Shown here: one piece after another, positions 17,211-23,762 of the stretch
How positions within the stretch are numbered: the stretch's first letter is position 1
Layout: every line of letters starts with the position of its first letter
Assembly (NCBI RefSeq): GCF_009755665.1
Contig: NZ_CP046622.1
Location: 806,001 to 870,000, forward strand
Source: Variovorax paradoxus
Lineage (GTDB): Bacteria > Pseudomonadota > Gammaproteobacteria > Burkholderiales > Burkholderiaceae_C
Direction of reading: 5' to 3'
Length of the DNA: 64,000 nucleotides
The notes under the pieces: generated by a model
The model's database searches: none
Seen by the model: only the letters and a program-made list of their open reading frames with translations
Told to the model about the DNA's origin: nothing
Position numbers and translations under genes: made by a program

Positions 17211-17627
17211 ATGCAAAACCAATCCACTCCCACCGCGCAAAAGAATGCTCGCGCTCTTCGGCGCGAGATGACCGACTCCGAACGAAAGCTCTGGAGCGGT
17301 CTGCGCAGCGAGCAATTGGGAGTGAAGTTTCGCCGGCAGCATCCGCTCGGGAACTACATCGCCGACTTCGCCTGTCTCGAACCGAAACTGATTGTCGAGC
17401 TCGACGGATCGCAGCATCAGATACAAGAAGGCTACGACGGGCGACGCGATGCTTTCCTGCGCGCCCAAGGTTTTGAGGTCTTGCGCTTCGGGTCGAACGA
17501 TCCGTTTGTCAATTTTGAAGGGGTGCTGCAGGCGGTCATCAATCGACTTGATGAATTGACGGCCGCTTGCCCCCATCCCAACCTTCCCCCAGAGGGGGAA
17601 GGAGCCAAATCCAGGAGCTATCCATGA
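17211..17627 (+). CDS. DUF559 (MTES_1575-type) endonuclease-fold protein
   Basis: The 138-aa protein matches the DUF559 family, which has a PD-(D/E)XK/Vsr-like nuclease fold. Visible segments are LRREMTDSERKLWSGLRSEQ, FRRQHPLGNYIADFACLEPK, LIVELDGSQH with likely catalytic E and D, and GFEVLRFGSNDPF. No activity is established for the family. It lies inside a beta-oxidation operon, between 34-bp inverted repeats. Its last residues (CPHPNLPPEGEGA) are encoded by the right repeat, and its stop overlaps the thiolase start (ATGA). It looks like an inserted cassette that kept translation coupled. Confidence 0.85.
   Translation: MQNQSTPTAQKNARALRREMTDSERKLWSGLRSEQLGVKFRRQHPLGNYIADFACLEPKLIVELDGSQHQIQEGYDGRRDAFLRAQGFEVLRFGSNDPFVNFEGVLQAVINRLDELTAACPHPNLPPEGEGAKSRSYP
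17569..17602 (-). repeat. CCTTCCCC-type repeat, right flank of the DUF559 gene
   Basis: This is the inverted copy of 17169-17202. Read on the minus strand it is identical in all 34 bases to the copy at 26637-26670. It is translated as the C-terminus of the DUF559 protein, and the thiolase start lies 22 bp beyond it. Confidence 0.85.
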
Positions 17628-18820
17628 AACAAATCCAAGACGCCTACATCGTCTCCGCCACCCGCACTCCCATCGGCAAGTCGCATCGCGGCTACTTCCG
17701 CAATTACCGGCCCGACGATCTGCTCGCGACCACGCTCAAAGCCGCACTCGCCGCGGTGCCCGGCCTCGACCCCAAGGCCATCGAAGACATCATCTGCGGC
17801 TGCGCGATTCCCGAATCGCAGCAGGGCCTGAACGTCGCGCGCATCGGCGCCGTGCTGGCGGGCCTTCCCACCAGCATCGGCGGCATTACCGTGAACCGGT
17901 TCTGCGCTTCAGGCCTCTCTGCCGTGCAGATGGCAGCCGACCGCATCCGCGTGGGCGAGGCGGACGTGATGATTGCCGCCGGTGTCGAGAGCATGAGCAT
18001 GGTGCCGATGATGGGCAACTCGCCGTCGCTGTCGCCCTCCATCTTCGAGCGTGAAGGCGACGTGGGCATTGCCTACGGCATGGGCCTGACGGCAGAGAAG
18101 GTTGCGCAGCAGTGGAAGGTGAGCCGAGAGGCGCAGGACGAATTCGCGCTCGCCTCGCACCAGAAGGCACTGGCCGCGCAGAAGGCCGGCAAGTTCGCGG
18201 ACGAGATCACGCCCATCGAAGTGACCGACCGCGCGCCGAACCTCGAGACCGGCGAATCGATTGCGAAAACCCGCACCGTGAACCTCGACGAAGGCGCCCG
18301 CCCCGACACCAGCCTTGAAGGCCTGGCCAAGCTGCGCACCGTATTCGCCGCGCGCGGCACCGTCACGGCGGGCAACAGCTCGCAGACTTCCGACGGCGCA
18401 GGTGCCCTCATCCTGGCCAGCGAGAAGGCCGTGAAGCAGTACGGCCTCACGCCGCTCGCGCGCTTCGTGAGCTTTGCAAGCAAGGGCGTGCCGCCGCACA
18501 TCATGGGCATCGGGCCGATCGAGGCGATTCCGGCGGCGCTGCGCTACGCAGGCCTCAAGCACGAGGACATCGACTGGTTCGAACTGAATGAAGCTTTCGC
18601 TGCGCAGTCGCTCGCGGTGATCAACACGCTGGGGCTCGATCCGAGCAAGGTCAATCCGATGGGCGGTGCGATCGCGCTGGGCCATCCGCTCGGCGCGACC
18701 GGCGCGATTCGCGCGGCCACCGTGGTGCATGCGCTGCGCCGTGAGAACCTGAAGTACGGCATGGTCACGATGTGCGTAGGGATGGGGCAGGGCGCAGCCG
18801 GCATCTTCGAGCGCGTGTAG
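17624..18820 (+). CDS. Acetyl-CoA C-acyltransferase (thiolase), FadA type
   Basis: The 398-aa thiolase has the nucleophilic cysteine in VNRFCASGLSAVQMA (about residue 90), the thiolase-2 signature in NPMGGAIALGHPLGATGAIR with the catalytic histidine, and CVGMGQGAAGIFE with the second cysteine. It cleaves 3-ketoacyl-CoA to acetyl-CoA plus a shortened acyl-CoA. The start is MKQIQDAYIV: AGGAG lies eight bases upstream, and the start overlaps the DUF559 stop by four bases. It would be the partner of the FadN-like protein. Confidence 0.95.
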   Translation: MKQIQDAYIVSATRTPIGKSHRGYFRNYRPDDLLATTLKAALAAVPGLDPKAIEDIICGCAIPESQQGLNVARIGAVLAGLPTSIGGITVNRFCASGLSAVQMAADRIRVGEADVMIAAGVESMSMVPMMGNSPSLSPSIFEREGDVGIAYGMGLTAEKVAQQWKVSREAQDEFALASHQKALAAQKAGKFADEITPIEVTDRAPNLETGESIAKTRTVNLDEGARPDTSLEGLAKLRTVFAARGTVTAGNSSQTSDGAGALILASEKAVKQYGLTPLARFVSFASKGVPPHIMGIGPIEAIPAALRYAGLKHEDIDWFELNEAFAAQSLAVINTLGLDPSKVNPMGGAIALGHPLGATGAIRAATVVHALRRENLKYGMVTMCVGMGQGAAGIFERV

Positions 18821-18861
18821 GCGGCTACTGCGCGGGCGATCTGCGGCGTTGCGGGGCCCGT

Positions 18862-18902
18862 CGGGAAATCCTCACGACCCTGAAGGTCGCTCCGGTTTCC
18901 CG
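18862..18902. other. Hairpin in the thiolase-hydrolase gap
   Basis: The 157-bp gap after the thiolase holds a nested hairpin. CGGGAAATCC pairs with GGTTTCCCG (one bulge), and inside it CGACC pairs with GGTCG around CTGAA. There is no T tract, so it is not a typical terminator. It could be an mRNA processing or stability element; no second copy was seen. Confidence 0.5.
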
Positions 18903-18977
18903 CCACCCGCGCCTTGCATCTCATCCCGCTCGCTACGCCGCGGGGCGGTGATTGGTCAACGAAACAAGGAGACAACG

Positions 18978-19874
18978 ATGCAGGCACAACAACTATCGGT
19001 CGACGGTGGCGTGCAAGTGGCGGTGCGCCGCTACGAGCCCCTCGGCCCACCGCGTGCCAGCATCGTCATCGGCGGTGCCATGGGCGTGCGGCAGTCTTTC
19101 TACGAACCTTTCGCAGAGTGGCTCTCGCAGCAGGGCCTGCAGGTGTGGACCTTCGACTATCGTGGCTCAGGCGATTCGCGCAATGGCGCCTCGCTGCGCG
19201 GCTTCGAGGCTGATCTGTTTGATTGGGCGCGCGACTACGAGGCGGTGATCGACGCCGCAAAAACCGCGCTGCCCGGACAGCCGCTCTATCTTCTCGGCCA
19301 CAGTCTCGGCGCCCAGCTGCCGGGATTTTTGCAGCGGCCGGAGCAGGTAGACGGCCTGGTCAGCATCGCCGCGGGCAGCGGCTACTGGCGCGAGAACGCG
19401 CCGAAGCTCAAGCGCAGCATTCTCTATTTCTGGTTTGTGCTGGTGCCGCTGGTCACGCGGCTGTGCGGCTACTTTCCGGGCCGCAAGCTCAAGAAGGTGG
19501 GCGACCTGCCGCGCGGGGTCATCCTGCAATGGCGCCGCTGGTGCCTTCATCCGCGCTACAGCGTGGGCGCCGAAGGAGAGAGCGCCTTGCAGAGCTACGG
19601 GCGCGTGCGCTTTCCGGTGCTCGCATTGTCGATGACGGACGACGAACTCATGACGCTGGCCGGCACCGAGAGCCTGGTGAGCTTCTATGCGGGCGCGCCG
19701 CGTGCCGTGGAACGCATTGCACCCGCCGACGTGCAGGCGCGGCGCATCGGCCACTTCGGCTTTTTCCGCGAACAGTTCAAGAGCAGCCTCTGGCCGAGCA
19801 CCATCGACAAGCTGCACCGTCTGGCCGCACTTACCGCGGTGCAGCAACCCGGCGTCCCGCACACGACTGCATAA
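18978..19874 (+). CDS. Alpha/beta-fold hydrolase
   Basis: The 298-aa protein has the alpha/beta hydrolase nucleophile elbow LLGHSLGAQ (serine near residue 106) and the upstream strand VWTFDYRGSGDSRNG. A substrate-cap region contains hydrophobic and basic stretches (WFVLVPLVTRLCGYFPGRKL), and the late segment RIGHFGFF carries the likely catalytic histidine. AAGGAGA seven bases before the ATG fixes the start. It follows the thiolase and precedes a thioesterase gene. Its role may be ester or thioester cleavage in lipid use; the substrate is unknown. Confidence 0.87.
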   Translation: MQAQQLSVDGGVQVAVRRYEPLGPPRASIVIGGAMGVRQSFYEPFAEWLSQQGLQVWTFDYRGSGDSRNGASLRGFEADLFDWARDYEAVIDAAKTALPGQPLYLLGHSLGAQLPGFLQRPEQVDGLVSIAAGSGYWRENAPKLKRSILYFWFVLVPLVTRLCGYFPGRKLKKVGDLPRGVILQWRRWCLHPRYSVGAEGESALQSYGRVRFPVLALSMTDDELMTLAGTESLVSFYAGAPRAVERIAPADVQARRIGHFGFFREQFKSSLWPSTIDKLHRLAALTAVQQPGVPHTTA

Positions 19875-19906
19875 CGCCACGCATCGGAGGCACACTGCAA
19901 ATCACC

Positions 19907-20737
19907 ATGAGTACGCATCCCTTCGACAAAGCCCTGGCGCTTGAGCACAGCGACATCCGCGCCGGTCATTTCACCGGCGCCACCAGCCCCGACTACTGGA
20001 ACATGGTCGGGCCCTTCGGCGGCGCCACGGCGGCCATTGCGCTGCAGTCGGTGCTGCGGCACCCGGACCTGCTGGGCACGCCGCTCGCGTTGACCGTCAA
20101 CTTTGCGGCGGCGCTCGAGGCCGGCCCGTTCGACGTGCAGGCCACGCCGGTGCGCACCAACCGGTCGACGCAACACTGGACGGTGCAGATCACCCAGCCG
20201 GGAGCGAACGGCGCGCCGAACATGACGACCACGGCCACGGTGGTCACGGCCGCACGGCGCGAAACCTGGGGCGAAAGCGACATGCCCATGCCCGAGGCGC
20301 CGCCGCCAGAGGCGGTCAAGCGCTTCAGCATCGGCCCGGCCGGCGTGGCGTGGCTGGACCGCTACGAGATGCGCCCCATCAGCGGCGGCATTCCCGCGAA
20401 GTGGGACGGCGGCCTTCAGCACAGCGAAAGCCGGCTCTGGCTGCGCGACGCAGAAGAGCGACCGCTCGACTTCTGCTCGCTCGCCGCAATGAGCGACATG
20501 TTCTATCCGCGCGTGTGGCTGCGCCGCGCCAAGCATGTGCCGGCGGGCACGGTGTCGATCACCACCTACTTCCATGCCGGGCCGGAGCAACTGGCGGAGG
20601 TCGGCTCAGGCTACCTGCTGGGCCGTGCGGTGGGGCAGCAGTTCTTCAACGGCTTTTTCGACCAGGCGGCGCATCTGTGGAGCGAGAAGGGCGTGCTGCT
20701 CGCCACGTCGAACCAGATCGTCTACTACAAGGAATAG
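19907..20737 (+). CDS. Acyl-CoA thioesterase-like hotdog protein
   Basis: The 276-aa protein resembles the double-hotdog acyl-CoA thioesterase family (TesB-like, 4HBT_3). An N-terminal segment reads WNMVGPFGGATAAIALQSVL, then PLALTVNFAAALEAGPFDVQ and TQHWTVQI; the C-terminal hotdog holds LDFCSLAAMSDMFYPRVW and VSITTYFHA. Such enzymes release free acids from acyl-CoA and keep CoA available. It starts 32 bp after the hydrolase stop with GGAGG upstream. It belongs to the beta-oxidation operon. Confidence 0.83.
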   Translation: MSTHPFDKALALEHSDIRAGHFTGATSPDYWNMVGPFGGATAAIALQSVLRHPDLLGTPLALTVNFAAALEAGPFDVQATPVRTNRSTQHWTVQITQPGANGAPNMTTTATVVTAARRETWGESDMPMPEAPPPEAVKRFSIGPAGVAWLDRYEMRPISGGIPAKWDGGLQHSESRLWLRDAEERPLDFCSLAAMSDMFYPRVWLRRAKHVPAGTVSITTYFHAGPEQLAEVGSGYLLGRAVGQQFFNGFFDQAAHLWSEKGVLLATSNQIVYYKE

Positions 20738-20750
20738 CGAGAGAACGCCC

Positions 20751-21491
20751 ATGCAAAAGACCGCACTCATCATCGGCGCCGGCGACGCCACCGGCGGTGC
20801 CATTGCCCGCCGCTTCGCTCGCGAAGGCTATGCCGCCTGCGTGACCCGCCGCAGCCTCGACAAGCTGCAGCCCCTGGTCGCGCAGATCGAAGCCGACGGC
20901 GGCCGCGCCCATGCGTTCGGCTGCGATGCGCGCAAGGAAGAAGAAGTGGTCGCGCTGGTCGAACAGATCGAATCGACCATCGGCCCGATCGAGGTGATGG
21001 TGTTCAACATCGGTGCCAACGTGCCGGAGAGCATCCTCACCGAAACTGCGCGCAAGTATTTCAAGGTATGGGAGATGGCCTGCTTCTCGGGCTTTCTCAA
21101 CGGGCGCGAGGTTGCAAAGCGCATGGTGACGCGCGAACTCCCGAAAGGCGGGCATCGCGGCACGATCATCTTCACAGGGGCCACCGCATCGCTGCGAGGC
21201 GCTGCAAACTTCGGTGCTTTCTCGGGCGCGAAGATGGCGTTGCGGGCGCTGGCCCAGTCGATGGCCCGCGAGCTCGGGCCGCAGGGCATTCACGTCGCGC
21301 ACGTGGTGGTCGACGGCGCGATCGACACGGAGTTCATCCGCAGCAATTTCCCCGAGCGTTACGCGCTGAAGGAAAGCGACGGCATCCTGAACCCCGAGCA
21401 CATTGCCGACAGTTATTGGATGCTGCATTCGCAGCCGCGCGATGCGTGGACGCATGAGCTTGATCTGCGGCCGTGGTCGGAGAAGTTCTGA
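20751..21491 (+). CDS. Atypical SDR family protein lacking the catalytic tyrosine
   Basis: The 246-aa protein has an SDR Rossmann start (TALIIGAGDATGGAIARRFA) and the SDR end, but two key motifs differ. NNAG is replaced by VFNIGANV. The YxxxK motif reads FSGAK (in GAFSGAKMALRALAQSM), so Phe stands where the catalytic Tyr should be. Related proteins with the same change exist in proteobacteria (from memory). It may bind a cofactor without classical SDR chemistry, or use another residue. It lies 13 bp after the thioesterase gene and is followed by the palindromic element. Confidence 0.85.
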   Translation: MQKTALIIGAGDATGGAIARRFAREGYAACVTRRSLDKLQPLVAQIEADGGRAHAFGCDARKEEEVVALVEQIESTIGPIEVMVFNIGANVPESILTETARKYFKVWEMACFSGFLNGREVAKRMVTRELPKGGHRGTIIFTGATASLRGAANFGAFSGAKMALRALAQSMARELGPQGIHVAHVVVDGAIDTEFIRSNFPERYALKESDGILNPEHIADSYWMLHSQPRDAWTHELDLRPWSEKF

Positions 21492-21526
21492 GATGTTGGT
21501 TTGTTGCGTCGTGCGTTCGATGCCTC

Positions 21527-21778
21527 ATTCAGGGCGCGCACCCGCCGACGGGGTACCTTTCTCCGCGAATGTCCCCCGGCCTGCGGCCTCCTCCTTTATT
21601 TCGCTGCGCAAGGCACCCCGCCAGCGGGTGCGTTGCAAAGAGCAGTCGTTGATCAGCGATACACCAGCAGCGTGCCCCAGTGCACAGGGCATCGGGTGCT
21701 CCCCGCAGCGAAATAAAGGAGGAGGGGCGCAGCCCCGGGGGACATTCGCGGAGGGGAGTACCCGGTGGCCTGGGCACA
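21527..21778 (+). mobile_element. Large palindromic MITE-like element, copy A
   Basis: This is a non-coding element of about 250 bp with long imperfect inverted arms (21548-21619 and 21694-21766). The perfect blocks are 21562-21579 with 21735-21752 (18 bp) and 21589-21608 with 21704-21723 (20 bp, TCCTCCTTTATTTCGCTGCG). Between the blocks each arm has its own mini-hairpin: GGCC-TGC-GGCC and GGGGC-GCA-GCCCC. The central loop is conserved in the other two copies (36.5 and 57.5 kb). No transposase or credible ORF is inside. It occupies most of the 390-bp gap between two operon genes. Confidence 0.85.
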
Positions 21779-21860
21779 CGCCCTGAACAAAACGCCCTGA
21801 ACAACACGCCCCGAACAAAACGCCCAGAACAACAACCCAAGAACAAAAGCCCTGAACAAG
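21779..21860 (+). repeat. 14-bp tandem repeat at the end of palindromic element copy A
   Basis: Five units of 14 bp follow the consensus CGCCCTGAACAAMA (CGCCCTGAACAAAA, CGCCCTGAACAACA, CGCCCCGAACAAAA, CGCCCAGAACAACA, ACCCAAGAACAAAA), then a partial unit. Degenerate versions flank the same end of copies B and C, so the tandem array seems to be part of the element. It ends about 20 bp before the isomerase start. Confidence 0.85.
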
Positions 21861-21881
21861 CGCCCCCCAAAGGAGACGTCA

Positions 21882-22475
21882 ATGAAAAAGTCCGTAGATT
21901 TCTATTTCGACTTCGGCAGCCCCGCGGCCTACCTGGCCGCCACCCAGCTGCCGCACGTCTGCGCCGACACCGGCGCCGAACTCGTCTGGAAACCCATGCT
22001 CCTGGGCGGCGTGTTCCAGGCCACCGGCAACCGGTCTCCGGCCGAAGTGGTGCCCAAGGCACCGTACATGACCATTGACCTGCAGCGCTTTGCCAGGCGC
22101 TACGGCGTACCCTTTGTGCACAACCCGCACTTTCCCATCAACACACTGCTGCTCATGCGCGGTGCCACAGGCATCCAGATGAAAGAGCCGGAACGCTTTG
22201 GCGCCTACGTCGACGCCATCTTCCACGCCATGTGGGTCGAACCCAAGAACATGAATGACCCGGCCGCCGTCGGCGCCGTGCTTCAAAATGCGGGCTTCGA
22301 CGCCACCGCCTTGCTCGCGCTGGCCGGTTCGCAGGAGGTGAAAGACCGCCTGAAAGCCGTTACGCAAGAAGCCGTGGAGCGCGGCGTGTTCGGCGCGCCC
22401 ACCATGTTTGTCGGCGACCAGATGTTCTGGGGTCAGGACCGCCTGGATTTTGTGCGAGAAGCCCTCGACGCCTGA
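21882..22475 (+). CDS. 2-hydroxychromene-2-carboxylate isomerase family (DsbA/kappa-GST fold)
   Basis: The 197-aa protein has the kappa-class start VDFYFDFGSPAAYLAATQL with the active-site serine at residue 13, then ELVWKPMLLGGVFQATGNRS and a thioredoxin-like end FGAPTMFVGDQMFWGQDRLD. The family uses glutathione; members isomerise hydroxychromene carboxylate in naphthalene breakdown, but many sit in other catabolic operons. CAAAGGAGACGTC before the ATG is a strong ribosome-binding site. It is the first gene after the palindromic element and is still co-directional with the fatty-acid genes. Confidence 0.9.
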   Translation: MKKSVDFYFDFGSPAAYLAATQLPHVCADTGAELVWKPMLLGGVFQATGNRSPAEVVPKAPYMTIDLQRFARRYGVPFVHNPHFPINTLLLMRGATGIQMKEPERFGAYVDAIFHAMWVEPKNMNDPAAVGAVLQNAGFDATALLALAGSQEVKDRLKAVTQEAVERGVFGAPTMFVGDQMFWGQDRLDFVREALDA

Positions 22476-22512
22476 GCTTGGCGCCACCCGTTTTTATTCA
22501 AGGACCATTCCC

Positions 22513-23277
22513 ATGAGCGACATCCTCGTCCACACCGAAGCCGGTGTGATGACCGTTACCTTCAACCGCGTCGACAAGAAAAACTCCATCACCAGCGGCA
22601 TGTATGCCGTGCTGGCCGATGCACTGGCCACGGCCGAGAGCGACGCGGCCGTGCGCTGCGTGCTGATCCAGGGCGACCCGACCATCTTCAGCGCCGGCAA
22701 CGACATCGGAGACTTCCTGAACGCTCCGCCCGCCGGCAAGGAATCGCCCGTGTTCCGCTTCCTGCGCGGCATCGCCACCTTTCCCAAGCCGGTTGTCGCC
22801 GCCGTCTGCGGCCCGGCCGTGGGCATCGGCACCACCATGCTGTTCCATTGCGACCTCGTCTACGCCGGTGACAACGCGGCTTTCTCGATGCCTTTCGTGA
22901 ACCTGGGCCTATGTCCAGAGGCGGCCTCGAGCCTGCTGGTGCCGCAGATGCTGGGCTACCACCGCGCCGCCGAGGCGCTGCTGCTGGGCGAGCCCTTCAT
23001 GGCCGAGGCCGCGCTCGAAGTGGGCCTGGTCAACCGCATCGTGCCGCCGACCGAAGCCAATGCCATTGCCCAAGTGCAGGCTCGCAAGCTCGCGGCCAAG
23101 CCACTGAGCGCGCTGGTCGAGACCAAGCGCCTGCTGAAAAAGGCGCAGATGCCCGCCGTGCTCGAGCGCATGGACGAAGAGGGCGCGAGCTTCGGCCGCA
23201 TGCTGCGGGAACCGGCCGCGCGCGAGGCCTTCGGCGCCTTCATGGAAAAGCGCAAGCCGGATTTTTCGAAGGTCTGA
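22513..23277 (+). CDS. Enoyl-CoA hydratase/isomerase family protein
   Basis: The 254-aa crotonase-fold protein shows IFSAGNDIGDFLNAPP and VVAAVCGPAVGIGTTMLFHCDLVYA, the two oxyanion-hole loops, then SMPFVNLGLCPEAASSLLVPQ. The usual catalytic-glutamate segments are modified, so isomerase or hydratase activity on a particular acyl-CoA cannot be chosen. It is the last gene of the plus-strand operon, 37 bp after the isomerase-family gene, and converges on a thioesterase gene 23 bp away. Confidence 0.9.
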   Translation: MSDILVHTEAGVMTVTFNRVDKKNSITSGMYAVLADALATAESDAAVRCVLIQGDPTIFSAGNDIGDFLNAPPAGKESPVFRFLRGIATFPKPVVAAVCGPAVGIGTTMLFHCDLVYAGDNAAFSMPFVNLGLCPEAASSLLVPQMLGYHRAAEALLLGEPFMAEAALEVGLVNRIVPPTEANAIAQVQARKLAAKPLSALVETKRLLKKAQMPAVLERMDEEGASFGRMLREPAAREAFGAFMEKRKPDFSKV

Positions 23278-23300
23278 GGACGCTCGGCCCCCTGCGCCGA

Positions 23301-23720
23301 TTACTTTTCGATCGGGCGAGGGCGGCCGTTGTCGTCGATGGCCACGTAGGTGAACGTGGCCTGCGTCACCTTGATGTACTCGCCCTGCGCCCGGAAGCGC
23401 TCGGCAAACACCTCGACGGTTACCGTGACCGAGGTGCGCCCGATGCGCACCAGCTTCGAATAGAACGAGAGAATGTCGCCCAGCCGAACCGGCTGCTTGA
23501 AGATGAACTCGTTCACCGCCACCGTGGCCTGCCGGCCCTTGGCGTATCGCGCCGGAATGACCGAGCCGGCCAGGTCGCACTGCGCCATGACCCAGCCGCC
23601 GAAGATGTCGCCATTGGCGTTGCAGTCCGCCGGCATGGGAATGACCTTGAGCACCAGCTCCATGTCGGTGGGCAGGCTTTTGAGGGTGGCGGCAGCGTCG
23701 GTGCTGGAAGTATCGGACAT
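23301..23720 (-). CDS. Acyl-CoA thioesterase, YciA-like single hotdog
   Basis: The 139-aa protein matches the YciA/acyl-CoA hydrolase family: MPADCNANGDIFGGWVMAQC with the conserved Asn and Asp, LAGSVIPARYAKGRQATVAV, IFKQPVRLGDILSFYSKL and a C-terminal ATFTYVAIDDNGRPRPI. These hexameric enzymes hydrolyse short to long acyl-CoAs in the cytoplasm. MSDTSST is taken as start because it suits the family length; nine extra residues upstream are possible. It is divergent from the ABC exporter gene with only 42 bp between. Confidence 0.9.
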   Translation of the reverse strand: MSDTSSTDAAATLKSLPTDMELVLKVIPMPADCNANGDIFGGWVMAQCDLAGSVIPARYAKGRQATVAVNEFIFKQPVRLGDILSFYSKLVRIGRTSVTVTVEVFAERFRAQGEYIKVTQATFTYVAIDDNGRPRPIEK

Positions 23721-23762
23721 GGGCACAATCTGAGGCAGAACAAGCAACCACGATTGTCCCTC

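Noticed and set aside
17211..17627. Vsr or a restriction endonuclease with methylase partner
   Set aside because: No methyltransferase gene is nearby and the protein fits DUF559 better. It was kept as an endonuclease-fold protein of unknown activity.
21525..21818. Several short open frames inside the palindromic elements (also near 36.5 and 57.6 kb)
   Set aside because: They occur in both strands because the element is palindromic. Their peptides are translations of the repeats and differ in frame and end between copies.
21779..21860. Possible CRISPR array
   Set aside because: The 14-bp units are directly tandem with no unique spacers, and no cas gene is present.
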